From NCBI GenBank assembly GCA_016648135.1, contig JADDOH010001555.1:124001-188000 (forward strand): a stretch of 64,000 bases of DNA, given 5' to 3'. The notes beneath the pieces were generated by a model. That model saw nothing but the letters and a program-made list of their open reading frames with translations, had not been told where the DNA came from and made no database searches. This document shows, one piece after another, positions 1 to 12,037 of this stretch. The position numbers were made by a program, and so were the translations under genes. The stretch is from Agrypnia vestita (Eukaryota > Arthropoda > Insecta > Trichoptera > Phryganeidae). Positions within the stretch are counted from its first letter, which is position 1, and each line of letters opens with the position of its first letter.

Positions 1-780
1 AATTTTCGTTTAAAAAAAATTAATAATTATAGTATAATTACTGTTTCAACTAGTAATTGAGAAAGGGAGTATAATAAAAACTTGGTTTTTATGGGTTAGT
101 TTTTTTATCCGGTAGAATGCAGCTCTGGCTTGCTTTATATGATATTTGATTCTCATAGAAGGGTCCCAACTTTCATTCAATATGCTTTCCAGGTAGGTTT
201 ATGTATTTTTTCATATTTTTCATATCATTCTCACGACCTTCCATGGAGTCCGCTAGAATCATGGCATCATCCGCGTGGCAAAGATCGTTTCATTTCTTCC
301 AATTTATTACCAAGCCTGTCAGCTTTACATTGAGCCTCCTCTAAATAGACGTATAGACGTGAAAGAATACAGCCCATTATAAATCCTCTCCTTGTCCCTA
401 TATCTTCGGTTAACTGGTATTTTACTTTCACTGGTGCTTTGATACTATTATAGTTTCCTATTATTCGGATACCTTCATCATTAAATCACAAATGCTTTTA
501 GAATGTCAATTAATTTTTCATGTTAAGCTTTGCTTTTTTTTATATTAGAATATTAATATCAAATCAATTTGATTTGATCCTAATTTAGAAAGTATTATAT
601 CTGTAATCTGTTGAGGACATGCGCTATTAATACCCTGCGTATATTTATGTTTAACTCGTAGAAAATCTGATTAAGTCAACTTATTTGACTAGAAACTAGA
701 GCTTCAAAGGAACAAAATGACACACAGAAAAAGTATATTTACATTTTAAGAAAGTGCAGCTTTGTTCTAGGTTGTCAAAT
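1..780. other. AT-rich DNA without recognisable feature
   Basis: No coding signal, tRNA-like box or clear repeat is visible. The short open frames here have AT-driven composition and no recognisable motif. Confidence 0.5.
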
Positions 781-782
781 CG

Positions 783-1165
783 GTGATTTGGTGGCGTCAG
801 CGTCATCCCAAACACCGGGATTACTTGGGGTCCGTTCCTGAGAGCAACATTAACTCGTCAAAGGAATGTCTCATTCACTACACGCGATCGCTACCTTTAT
901 CTGCGTTCTTCTCTGTCACAGCAGCGCTCGGGAGAGAAAACAATTCGGGAAATTTATATCCCACATAAAATTTCATTTAAGAGCGCGACCGAATTGACTC
1001 TAAAACGTTGTGTTTGTACCGGGGAACAGGCAGCACGAACGTGTGTTAATTTCAAAGAGAAATACTTATTAAATTTTAATGGGTACCACCTAGGAACGCC
1101 CACAGCGCCGGCGGACTGGCGGAACTAAATCAATCCTAAATATTCCTGACAGTCGCGCGTCGTTT
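783..1165. promoter_or_regulatory. GC-richer island, possible conserved non-coding DNA
   Basis: Base composition changes sharply from the AT-rich flanks to a CpG-containing stretch with no convincing reading frame; the 61-codon frame inside it resembles nothing known to me. Such islands recur through this window and are the best candidates for regulatory DNA. The call rests on composition only. Confidence 0.25.
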
Positions 1166-1729
1166 CAAAATTATTACGAAATACTCAATGATTTGTTTTC
1201 TGGTCCGGAACAACGTGTATTTCTACATTGCCGCACTGCTATGTTATCTTAATTTCCACAAAATCACATTTAATCTGTCGTGCACATTAATCATAACTAA
1301 AAGTTTTAATTTTTCCCAAACAGCAATAACGTCTTATAAATTTTTATCTCGTAGTATAAAAATGTGGCATACCAAAACATACTAATTTGCTTTCTTTAAA
1401 AAGAGCCAAATGAGGTGTTAAAGTAGCAATAATTATTTGATTTTCTAATCATCTTTTGGCTATGGATATTCTTTTGATATTAATAAGGGCTTAAAAATTT
1501 TACATACAAATTATACAAAATCACAGTTTGATTAATTAAATTTTTGGAAATAAGAAAAAATGGAAAATTGAATTTTATAAATAACCAGGTATTTTTTTAC
1601 AAATAGTTATCTTTTAAATTTGTTTTCATGTTAGTAGGTATTTTTATTGTTATTCATTTTTCATGTATAATTTTTATATTTTAACAGTCTTAACTTAGAT
1701 TTTTGATTTTTAAAGTGTTAGTTTACATT

Positions 1730-1800
1730 ATTTTCTGACGAAGGAGCCATGGGATCTGAAACAAGTTGATATTTATCAATATATAAATGTGTAAATAAAG
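1730..1800 (+). ncRNA. Hammerhead-like motif of a Penelope-type terminal repeat
   Basis: CTGACGA at 1735-1741 is followed by an imperfect GGAGCC/GGGATCT stem region and then GAAAC at 1758-1762. Downstream ACAAGTT gives a two-base-pair AC/GT stem III and a U at the cleavage position. This matches the CTGANGA...GAAAC layout of the better copies at 4080, 26640 and 36516. Stem II is weak here, so this is probably an eroded copy. Confidence 0.45.
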
Positions 1801-2489
1801 TTAATTTTTATTAATTATATTAATTCACTTTCGTTATATATCGTTACTATCTTTATAATATTGAATAGGTCGAATAATCGCTGACTTAATGTTACTATAT
1901 AAAATTGTAAACCGTTACAGTGGTGTGCAAAACGTTATTTGTGAAATTCAATTAACAGTTCACATTAGAATCACCACAACACGGAAAATGTTTCATTAAT
2001 TTTTTTCAATACGAATATTGGAGATTTCGTCTACAATGCCGCGATTTATTTAAACATATATACATGTTATGGTAGACATTTTCATAATGATAACCGAAAT
2101 TCAAAAAAATATATATTATTGCAATTAACAATATGATTATTGATGCAACAGCAAAACAACCTCCTTGTGTGATTTTATTCCTTTGTTCAATCAAATCTTT
2201 CTGCAGGATAGATATAAGCGGCTCGGTTTGAAACGGTTTTAATCCTACTCACATAGAGGATGCATATTCGAATATTTTCATTCTGGATATTCATAATATT
2301 TATTTTACTATTGACACTTCACAATGTATGAGAATCGAAAAATGAACGACTCTTTTCTTATTCACAATTTTAAATACAATATTTGATTTTAAGCGCATTC
2401 CAGTACATGTTATTTTTTATGTAAGTACACCATTAATAGTATGCGACTTGTGATTGAATGGTCTAATTGAAATTTTACAGTTTTTAGTC

Positions 2490-2527
2490 ATGAAATATTA
2501 TTTTCTGGCAAGAAAATAATATTTCAT
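2490..2527. repeat. Perfect 17-bp inverted repeat (hairpin)
   Basis: The arms at 2490-2506 and 2511-2527 (ATGAAATATTATTTTCT and its exact complement) are separated by GGCA. It is AT-rich but fully paired. It may be a small fold-back element or a repair-generated palindrome. Confidence 0.8.
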
Positions 2528-2749
2528 AACTAGGATTTTCTTAACGCATTAGCATTTTAACAATAATCCCAATTATAATAATTTCCTTGTCTGTCCCTCG
2601 TGACTTCTTTAAAGTTTTTTTTACTTTTTAAATATAAATAAACGCTTATTCCTTAGGAACCAATATGTTAAAGTACCGTCATTTTTGACGAGTTACAGCT
2701 ATAATTAAATAAGAGTGTAAGTATTTATGTCAGTCTTACAGGATACATT

Positions 2750-2895
2750 CCTGAGGAACATCTTGATTTTCCCGAACGGTATCCACTTACCAAGGCGTCG
2801 CGACGGCTTTGTATCGTCGGACGCCCCGCCGGTGAATAAAGGCGTCCATTGTGCGACAGGAGTTATTCGCTTGGCACCAGGTGATGACCTTATTT
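2750..2895. promoter_or_regulatory. Short CpG-containing island
   Basis: About 140 bases of GC-rich, CpG-containing sequence lie in AT-rich flanks, inside a 116-codon plus-strand frame that matches no family I know. That frame runs on into typical AT-rich sequence, so I do not call it a gene. It is a regulatory candidate by composition only. Confidence 0.2.
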
Positions 2896-3494
2896 ATTAT
2901 CTTCAACAAGAGACGTACTCTAAACTATTTTTAAAGAAATATGTTTATTCAAATATATTTGATGTTTCATCACTTTTAAGTGGGGCTAAGAGGTTTTGGA
3001 AGCAAAATATAAATAAAAGTTATCTGGGTAATTTAGTGAGTGCTTTATGTAGTAAGCGAAGATTAAATACAAAATAAAATTCTGAAGCTTTAAACGGTAT
3101 TTAGAAAATGATTTTAAAAACTTGAATAATCCTTGTTGATACTTAATTAATACTGAGTTTATAAATAACAAATATTTTATTTTATTATTTCTTAGCAGAA
3201 TTATACTGAAGTGCAATGCGATATTGGAATTGGTTGAACATTATAATAATTGTAACAACAAATATTTTTCGTGCTACCTCTCAATAAAACAGAACCACCC
3301 GTACTTAAAGAGGGAGTTCTCTTATAATGTAATATACATTCAAAGAAATGGAAATCAATCTAAAAAAATATAATGAAGGTAACATTTCCAATAAAAGGAC
3401 AAATAAAATATAAAGGACTCAAATTACTGGGTGAAAAAAAAATATGAGTAAAAAGAAAACGCTTTGCACAAAACCATTATTTATTAAATAATCA

Positions 3495-3535
3495 GTAAGT
3501 TTCGGGATCAATGGGCCCTTCATCAGGATACGACG
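3495..3535 (-). ncRNA. Hammerhead-like motif of a Penelope-type terminal repeat
   Basis: Read on the minus strand, CTGATGA is followed by A, then GGG paired with CCC across a nine-base loop, then GAAAC. The same order occurs at 26640, directly downstream of a GIY-YIG endonuclease remnant, which links the motif to Penelope-like elements. No stem III is obvious after GAAAC in this copy. Confidence 0.5.
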
Positions 3536-4029
3536 TATTCTTAAAATTAAAATAGGAAGAATGGACATTGACAAAAACAAAAAATAAATTTATGGGAGTT
3601 GAATAACTAATGAGCAACTAATGTGAATACAAATATAAAAGGTAACTATTAGCAAAAAGTCTTGGATTTGTTTAATTATAATATTTAATTTGTTATCAAA
3701 TTTATTTTATGTTATTTATATGTGAAATTTCCAAACCTTTTTTTAAATAAGTTTGTTTCCAAAAGATTGAAAATTCAGAAGAGTTATTATTATTTATAAA
3801 TAATTTTAAAAAATTTAAAATTTATATCAACAAAGGCCTTTCTCAAATGAGAATAGTACAATAACGTCATCAATAATTGACAACTACTTTAAAATGAAAC
3901 GATTAACGAAAACATTATGAATTTATTTATTTGAATTAGATTTCTGATCGTTCTGTAGGCAAGTTAGTGCATGCTAGTCTTGGACAAGATTAACACGCAT
4001 GTGATAAATATTGATGAAAGGTTAACAGT

Positions 4030-4145
4030 TCTATGGTTGTGGTTTACAGTGTTGTGAACATAGTAGTGTAGTGTTGGTCCTGACGAAGAGACTGGTACGT
4101 CTCGAAATCGGTAGATCTAAAATCTGGTAGTGGTTTATACTAATT
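4030..4145 (+). mobile_element. Penelope-type terminal repeat with hammerhead-like core
   Basis: CTGACGA (4080-4086) is followed by one extra A, a perfect GAGAC/GTCTC stem (4088-4092 and 4099-4103) and GAAA. An AT-CG-GT mini-stem and an A at the cleavage position come next. The surrounding 110 bases are repeated in inverted orientation at about 46855-46990, including a TAGTGGTT(T)ATA downstream block, so this is a two-copy subfamily. No protein-coding part of the element is present. Confidence 0.6.
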
Positions 4146-4149
4146 TAAC

Positions 4150-5640
4150 TAACACTCTGTCATGTTAGAGAACATATTCTTGATGGCAGAACTCGTGAAA
4201 CAAAAACCAGTGAAAAGTACTGAACATTGAAGATGTCCAAAAACAAAGGACATACTTATTCTAGTGCTTTTACAATTTTCGTACGTTAGCAATCATGTTG
4301 GAGATCATATACCTGCTAGCAAAGCTCGCAATTGTTGGAGAGTGGATTTTCCGAATCATTGCCTTGTTCAGTCAGGATTTCATTCGCTTCCAGGACCTCT
4401 TCTTTCTCGCAATTTTGCCTTGAATTATAAAATGCAAGATCTGGCGCTTTTTTGTATGTATTATGATATTTCCGAAATATTTTTATTTCAGGGATTTAAT
4501 TTAACCCGGATGATTACATTGTCCAATCATCAATCCTTATTTTTAAAGCATCTGTAGACTCAGAACACAAATACTTCGAGTCGCATCAGCATTGTTTCAG
4601 TAAGTATCGATGATTCCATTATATATAAAAGTATATAGGACCCATAGTGTCGTATTATTCTCATTCACTAATGTACGTTTAGGTCACCTTACCTCGCCAA
4701 CCTTTTTTATCCGAATGAAGAATGCAGCTTTCGCTTGTCTGTAGGATATTCAATTTTCATAAAAGTGTCCCAAAAACATGACACAGGCCTTAAATCTTAA
4801 ATGGTTAGTTCCTAAAATGTTACCAGAGATGGCATCATCATTGAAGTAAGTATGTGCGTGCACATGAGAACTTCTTTAAAGTCATTTCGCAATCGGTTAA
4901 AAATATAAACGTAAGTTATTTTCGAACCATTCTCACAACTTTATTGTCCGAATACGTATGCATATTAAAAATGATATACGAGGCTTGGAACGAAAAAAAA
5001 TATCAAACCAAGGGAGATTAGGAACTTCGTTAGATTTTATTGATGTTTTTTCATCTGTCATAGCCTTAATTACACTATAAAGAATACAAATATGATGAAA
5101 AAATGCTCTTTAAATGTCGTAATAACCACAAAGACTTAATAAAAAGTTAAATAAATGATTTTTTGGATTCCCGATTTAAATGAAATAAATTACTCTCTTG
5201 CCTTTGATTATATTTAATTTTTCTCCGAATGTACACCTCAGACGACATTTTTATTATTTTCAAAATAAGATGAAACACGAACGTTACTCATAACCAATCA
5301 TAAACCTGACAGATACAAAGAACATCACGAATATTTTTATAAGAATGAGGCACGCGTTCATAATACTTTTATGATTTAGGGACGAACATAAATTCTTTAC
5401 AATATATTTTTAAGAAATTCTTACTTTTATACTTGACCATTTGGTATTCTGAAATATATTAAAGTATTTGAAAATGTCTCAGGAACAACTTAACCTGAGT
5501 TTTTATTAAATAATAGTACAATGACCTAAGAATCTAGAATAACATATGTAGGTACGTTCATGCTAGTGAAATCTTGTAATGAAAAAGCTTAGTAATTTAG
5601 AGTTTGCTGGAGTAATTTTAGCTCACAGAATTTTGTAAGA
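4150..5640. other. AT-rich DNA without recognisable feature
   Basis: A 97-codon frame at 4264-4557 and other short frames show no domain or family resemblance. No tRNA box or clear inverted repeat is seen. Confidence 0.45.
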
Positions 5641-5649
5641 ACTTTTAAA

Positions 5650-5815
5650 ATACTTGTTGGTATAGTGTTTAAGACTTTCGCCTAATAATCTAGTGGTCGA
5701 GGATTTGAGCTTCATACCCGGAGATTAGCTAGCTTGTTCTATTTTCATAACAGTAGCGTATAGGTAAAATAATAAGAATATTCTGAAACATTTATTTCGT
5801 GTAAGCATCTCCATT
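5650..5815 (+). mobile_element. tRNA-derived SINE, diverged copy
   Basis: The head resembles the better copy at 9405 (TTGTTGGTATAGTGTTTAAGA as the A-box region, decayed B-box around 5700). The family body follows: TTCATAACAG..., then AATAAGAATATT and a GTGTAAGC-like end. The copy is strongly diverged and is recognised mainly by order of blocks. Confidence 0.5.
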
Positions 5816-6121
5816 TCATTCATAAGGATAAAATAGTATATAATAAACAACGGAAAAATAATCAACGAACACGTATTAAAAGGCAAACAAACAGAATTAA
5901 TTTTGATGTGCCCAATATGAAAACTTTTTTTGGACAAGGACACCTTAAATTATTGCCTTCAAACTCTGATATTTTAAATATTATATAAATTCAATATATC
6001 AGGTAAGAAGTATGCTAAAGAAGTGATCTGCTCTTGGCCTCCGAACTGACAAATTTTTGATTACTTCTAGTAGATAACTTTTATTTTTGTTATTGTATCT
6101 ACCTTGTTATTTTTATTATTA

Positions 6122-6226
6122 ACCCACTATTTTTTCTTTTTCTTTGAATTTTTCTTTTTCTTTGTTCTTTGATTTCTTTTTCTTTTTCTTTGAATTTTTA
6201 TTTTCTTTGAATTAAACCCAATTTTC
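6122..6226. repeat. T-rich low-complexity repeat (CTTTTT/CTTTGAA)
   Basis: Irregular runs of TTTCTTTTT and CTTTGAATTTTT form a pyrimidine-rich tract of about 100 bases. This is slippage-type low complexity with no coding meaning. Confidence 0.8.
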
Positions 6227-6415
6227 TTATATCTGTATAGTGGTTAAACTAGAATAATAAAACTATAAAATTGAATAATATAACTGCCTCAAAAGAGGTT
6301 TCACCTAGTGGGGCGTTATTAGATAAAATTAAACATGTGTAATTCAACATAAATTTTAATTATGAAGAAATAATAAAAAGTTTAATTTTATATTACTAAT
6401 TATTAGAATAACATT

Positions 6416-6475
6416 ATGTTCTCATCTACGGGTGAGAATATAATATTTTATATTCTCACCTGTAGATGAGAACAT
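6416..6475. repeat. Long hairpin, about 25-bp arms
   Basis: ATGTTCTCATCTACGGGTGA at the left is complementary, with one mismatch, to the right arm ending at 6475. The centre is AT-only. The arms carry a specific sequence rather than low complexity, so this is probably a fold-back or MITE-derived hairpin. Confidence 0.8.
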
Positions 6476-7626
6476 GACTTGAGAACAGAACCTCGATAGA
6501 ACGAGGTAATCGTGTAAATCAACCATATCTGACAAACAATGTATAATACATGAATGGGCTAGTAAAAAGTTGAAAAACTTTGATATTTCTACCGATGCTG
6601 TATTTTAATGGAAAGTGTTTCAGGGAGCTTTTTGCTCTAATTTATAACGAGAGGACACATAAAATGAATATCCGGAATTCACCCAAAATAATTCGTGAAT
6701 GATGTGTATAAGTTGCGAAATAATTTTCTGACGCACGTATTATGTTTTTCTTGAAATCATTACCAGATTGTATGAATAAGTAGGACTCAGCTTAACCATC
6801 TTGTTCTCCAACAGTGTCCTCTAATCCGCGACATTTTTGGCAAGGGTGACATTGACCCTCTCGTGCGGGATGATTTTTTAATGAACAATTTGAAAAAAAA
6901 TGGTTTTTATTGTAATGATGTAATCTAACATCTGATGATCAGTTTGAACTATCAAGAAAGGATGGTTATGCAAGAATTACTTTACTTATTAACATTATTC
7001 CAAAAACTCCCTATTATCACTCATAAACATCCACGTCCCAGCAAGGGCTCCTAGAATATTTCCTCCTCCAGATTTTTTCACCGAAATTGACATTTATATT
7101 GTGTCTCTATACTAACATTAAATTAATATTGAATTAATAGTTAAATATTGATTCAATGTTGCGATGCAAGATACAAATAAAGTTTTACTTATCTTAATGT
7201 GTTGTATTGTTACTTATTTTATTAATTTTAATTTATTATTGTTTCTACTGTTGCATTTTATTTTATATTTACTTTTTTAATTATTATGTATTTTTCAAAA
7301 TTACTCTATATGTGAAATATGCAAGGATATAAGTTATATTTGTAATATTTCCTAATAAATAAACTTGTAATAAACTGCCATAAACTCTTCATATGGAGGT
7401 ATAACTTACGATTGGAATTGGTCATAGGAAAAGGGGTAACTCAAAGGTCTCAATACTAGCGTAGATATACGTATATTACTATTCCAGTACCAAATTTTGA
7501 ATTTAAACCTTTTATTCTTGCATTTTACGCTACTTATTAACATTTAAAATATTTTTATTTTTCTTTAATTTTTTCTCACAATTCTTATTTCTTGTGATGA
7601 CCATATATCTCTTGAAGAGCTCTAGC

Positions 7627-7794
7627 CTACTGGATGATGACTTCTTCTTCAGATCCACTGCCCTCGTCTACCATCCCTCCTTCTTCCCTAGCTTCTCCAA
7701 TGTATTGTCTGCCCAGCGGATTTTTCGTAGTTGGTTTAGCCTCGTGTACTATTCTATAGGGTCTGTCGCTGCTTGCCCGATATTCATGTCCTAT
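7627..7794 (-). pseudogene. Unrecognised coding remnant
   Basis: The minus strand is open for 55 codons with unusually mixed composition (acidic stretch EAREEGG...GSGSEEE, and YRIVHEAKP / KNPLGRQ) for this AT-rich window. There is no start methionine, the frame is bounded by stops on both sides, and I do not recognise the family. It may be a scrap of a transposon polyprotein. Confidence 0.3.
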
Positions 7795-8255
7795 TCAAAC
7801 TAGTCAGCTGGATTTGATGGGGCTGGTTATGAAAGGTTTTTGTGGTAGGGATCAAATTTGTGCATATCTTCTTTGCCTATATGTGCCTATTGCAACACCT
7901 GGTCTAGGTCACAGTATTGTCTTTAATACTTTATTTTCAAACCAGAAGAGCCTGTTTAAAAGAGAGCGTTGTTCTTTAAGGGTCGTTGTCCGTAACTACG
8001 CTCTATATTTTATTACTGGTTGGTAGTTGATATTATGACTTCTTGATAGTATTTCAGATACGAAATTTAGTGTTTCTGTTTATCGTGAAACTTCCCCTAA
8101 ACTATTTCCATGATATAAATTCTTTATTGATAATTATAATTACCCTAAATTGAAGTGAGTTGATTATTTTTTTTACTTCATTTACAGTCTTTTACAAAAC
8201 ATAAACGACCATTCTCGTTTTTTCGTTATAGAGAGATATCATCACATAAATAATG

Positions 8256-8323
8256 TCAAGTTTGATTAAAAAACTCACCTACGTGTAACAATATCAAGTT
8301 TGATTAAAAATCTACGTGTAAAC
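8256..8323. repeat. Short tandem duplication
   Basis: TCAAGTTTGATTAAAAA followed by TACGTGTAA occurs twice, at 8256 and 8294. The first unit has seven extra bases (ACTCACC). This is a local duplication with a later indel. Confidence 0.7.
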
Positions 8324-8994
8324 ATTAGTATATTTGCTAAATAATTAAGAATTATACTTAAAAAAATCGATACATATTAATCAAAGTGATGCTAGAAAGT
8401 GTACAAATAATGACATTCAGAAAAATAATTAAATGTAACGTACTTCTTTTAATATATAAAATTATTAATGGATACAACACCTTTGAATTCTTTAAAAAAA
8501 TATTAAATAACAACGGGATATTAAGTATGAAGATAATATAACAACTTTTATCAGGAAGGTAAAGAAATACGTCATTTTTGATAATTAAATTTGAATAAAA
8601 TTTAAAGTTATTATATGTAGGTAAATAATAATTCTATTTATTTTGGGAAATATAAATTTATTTTTAGATATATAAATTATTGTAGGTATTACCTACTTAA
8701 ATAATTAATTGAAAAAACATTTCAATAGTTTTCATGGAAATGCTTTAAATAGTTGAAAATTCCAAATTTTAAATATGTTGCATATGTTTGAGAATAACAG
8801 TTAAACTAATTCATGCCGAAAATTGTGCGTGTCACACTAAAAATTCTTAATATTCTTCTTCTTAATCTTAACACGATTTATGCTATGATGATACTCATTC
8901 GTTATCTCATATATTTTATAAAAAACTGTTAATTTTGGGTTAAGTGATTAAAAGTGTTTTGAAAGTTTGCGGATCTAGTTTGAATGAATTTATC

Positions 8995-9065
8995 CGCAAC
9001 AGCTGTTTGGGTTCGGATAAATATTCCCCCGTGTGACAGCCGTCAGACGGCCGAAATGTTTTTAA
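8995..9065 (+). repeat. Degenerate Penelope-type hairpin
   Basis: GCCGTCAGACGGC is a strong hairpin, followed by CGAAATG and preceded by GTGTGACA where CTGANGA would be expected. The order is the same as in the hammerhead-like copies but the core is broken. The assignment is tentative. Confidence 0.3.
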
Positions 9066-9404
9066 TGCGTGTATGAGGTGTACCTTGCCAAGGCGGAGCA
9101 ATTAACGAACAAGAAAAACTTAGAAAAAAACATGAAATTCTTGTATAAAAACCATGTTTACATACTTGCAAGTCCGTCAGTCAATGAGAAGCAATCTAGG
9201 GGACGATTAGTGTCTGGATGTTAGAATTCTAGTTCAAGATCCAAATCCAGACGAGATATTGGGTCAGGTGAAACTAAAAATATTTGCGAAGAAATTCAAT
9301 TTGATCGTGCTGAATGATTTTCACTGTTTAGATTTGTGGTGAGAAGTCATGAAAAACTAAATGTTACTTACTAAGGCATTTTCAGTTATGAAATATATTA
9401 TATA

Positions 9405-9560
9405 TAGCTTGTTGGTCTTGTGGTTAGGACACTCGCCTCGTGATCCAAAAATCGCGGGTTCGAATCTCACTCCAGACTAGCAAGGTAGTGCTATTTTCAT
9501 TGCACAAGCGTTTAGCTCAGTTTGAAAATAGTAAGAATATTGATGTGACACGTGTTCCAA
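9405..9560 (+). mobile_element. tRNA-derived SINE, best copy
   Basis: The A-box-like TGGTCTTGTGGTTAGGACA and the B-box GGTTCGAATCTC (around 9457) are spaced as in a pol III tRNA promoter. A non-tRNA body follows, containing a short ATTTTCATTGCACAAGCG hairpin-like block and AATAGTAAGAATATTGATGT. A copy in reverse orientation at 50810-50985 is alignable over the whole length, and weaker ones lie at 5650, 53085, 58000, 63195 and 63890. This is a SINE and not a functional tRNA: the head cannot form a full cloverleaf with a 3' acceptor. Confidence 0.8.
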
Positions 9561-10293
9561 AAAAAATGTCGCAAAAATGGAGTTGCAACATTTAGATTCA
9601 TATCTACTATAAAACTAACGAAAATTTGTAGGCACCGAGTAGCAATCACACCCCCTCTCTTATGCTTAGACAGCGCTCTGCCATCTTACTATTCCCCCTT
9701 TAGATTGTGGTGTTAAATTGTAGGGCAGGTTTTATATATAATTTTTTCATTTATTTATTTTTATTTCAAATTACACCAATATATTTTTATTCAAAGAAAA
9801 ATTTCAAAAAAATATATGGTATACCTACTTAATTAATTATTTTCTGTTTAAATATTACATTTTAATCAAACAGCATTTTTTGTACTTCATTCATACTTGA
9901 AATTGCTCAGTAAGTACTTCCCCCATCTTGCAGGAAACGGGAGTTGAATTCTCACTTCTCACCAGGAAGGTTCTGGATTGAGTTTTCTGGGATATTCTAC
10001 CTTTCCTGCGACCTTTCAGACCGTTTCGGATCTCATCATAGATCTGATCATCATCACGACTGACGTGTTATGTGATGGCAGAGTTTCCCAGAATACTCAA
10101 ACCAGAGGATTCTGAACGACTGAGAAAATCTAGGAACCTTTTTAGGGAAATGTTTCTTTATATTTGTTTGTTTAACTAAATAATGAATATTGGGTGGGGA
10201 GCGACTTATAAGTCCAGCCATTAATCATAATGCAAAAAATAATTATTAAAACGATTCTCAAAAAACCGTATGACTATCCTACTGTAAATATAG

Positions 10294-10445
10294 GCGGCCC
10301 TCGTAGCGTAGTGGGTATGAAACTGGCTTCCCACACCGGTGAAGTCGCAATTTTAATCTATATAATATACTCGAGCCTGGGTGTTTTGTGATGTATTTCG
10401 CTTCTGTAATTGGGCCTACTGGCCTGTTGAGGCGTAAAAAAAATA
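10294..10445 (+). mobile_element. Second tRNA-like SINE family
   Basis: GGCGGCCCTCGTAGCGTAGT begins a tRNA-like head with an A-box-like GTAGCGTAGTGGGTATGA. A decayed B-box follows, then a body ending GGGCCTACTGGCCTGTTGAG and an A-rich tail at about 10436. No second copy is visible in this window. Confidence 0.5.
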
Positions 10446-10449
10446 TATA

Positions 10450-11574
10450 TTTCAAGAATTTAATGTACCGTCACTCACAAAAATATACAAAACAAACTCC
10501 CTATGCCAAATTTACAAAGATTAATTTATAAATAAATCTCACTCCTTAGACTGTATAAGTAATAGATATAGAACAAAGGGACAAATAAAGATACCATCTT
10601 TAAGAGCCACCATGGCACAACATCATTATGCATAGGTACTTGGGAGTTAAATGGTACAATACATTGTTGCCGAAAAACAAATTTCAAGAAAGGAACATTC
10701 CAAAATACGAACAGTTGAAGAAATAAATCAAATCCTTGATTTTGGACAACGATGAATTGAAGCATTGCCCACATGTCTCAAATGGTTTCTCAAGTGTATA
10801 ACAAAAAAAATACTACTTTTAGATGGTTTCTGCTTTCATACTTTAATTTAGCTTGTAAATACTCCTCCCATAAACTTGAGCTTTGGCTCATGTTATGGGG
10901 AGTATAATGTATATAACGTAGAATCAATTTATTATAAAAAAACATGATGTATCTACTATATAAATAAATATAATAAATAAAAATTTCGCGCCTGTAAAAC
11001 GCAAGAGTACCACGATATATGGATCAGACACATGTGACACATGGACATTTCATTAAATTAAAATTTATAAATTTTATAAAGGATCTATAAAAATAAACCC
11101 ATTTCATCACGGTCACATTTTGGTTGGCATAATTTTCCTGTAATATATTGATATTGTGTCTCACGAAACAACACAAAATACAATAAACGCCATTTTATTA
11201 TTTTGGCAGATGGTCACTACAACCTTGTAAGATGCAATAAAATAATGTATTCATTTTATAACGTCCTTTGAAAAAAAATATACAAGAATGCATATTACGC
11301 CATGTCCTTACAGAAATACAGTCAAAATGATACAAGGTAAGAGTTGTAAAACTACTATTTATTTATCTTATTTACAGAACATTTAACTTCACTTTTTGTT
11401 TGTCTAATAACCATATATTCATTAGTTTTTTCATTCTTCTGAATTTGTTGTTATTATTATTTTTAAATTATGATAATAATATTTTTTTAAATTTATATTG
11501 TAAATACGTTAATAGGTACTTATTTATATTGCTAATGTGTTTTTTAATACAGACCCTGACCTTTTTACTGAGTC
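10450..11574. other. AT-rich DNA without recognisable feature
   Basis: Only short AT-driven open frames are present, rich in Phe, Leu and Ile codons. No repeat shared with the rest of the window is recognised. Confidence 0.4.
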
Positions 11575-12037
11575 GAGATGGGCTGTCTATACATATATTC
11601 CACTAAGTTAAATGATCCTTGAAAATGGCGACGTTTTTATGATAAGCAGTACTTAAATGTCTCACGCAAAATAATTTATTTATCACCTTTATTTCAAAGA
11701 CATTTTACAGAATCACAGATCCAGAAAACAAATATTGGTCAGATAAGTTCTAGGTACATCATCATCATCTTAACCATCATCAACATTTATCAACATCAAA
11801 AGTTAACATCACCATCATTAACGTTCACTTCATAATCATCATTATCGTCATAAACAACATATATTATCGCCGCCATCGTCATTTACCAACACCATCAACG
11901 AACATCATCATCGCTGCAATTATTATTTTCATTATCATCGCCATTATCATCATTTATCATCATCATCATTGCGCCATCATCATTCATCAACACGTTCAAT
12001 TATCATCGTCAAACATGATTATGTTGATATTGATTAT
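11575..12037. repeat. Tandem duplication, unit 1 (about 463 bp) ending in ATC microsatellite
   Basis: The first 190 bases (GAGATGGGCTG..., TTCCACTAAGTTAAATGATC..., TTTCAAAGACATTTTACA...) recur at 12038 with about 90 percent identity. Each unit ends in a long imperfect ATC/ATT triplet tract. The duplication therefore carries a unique part and a microsatellite part together. Confidence 0.85.

Noticed and set aside
2727..3077. 116-codon plus frame
   Set aside because: It is mixed in its first third and AT-driven afterwards; no domain is recognised. Only the GC-rich part was kept as a composition island.
4264..4557. 97-codon plus frame
   Set aside because: No recognisable motif and no sign of exon boundaries with neighbours.
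9407..9480. Candidate tRNA gene
   Set aside because: A- and B-boxes are present, but no full cloverleaf with acceptor pairing forms and the sequence continues into a body shared by other copies; it is a SINE.
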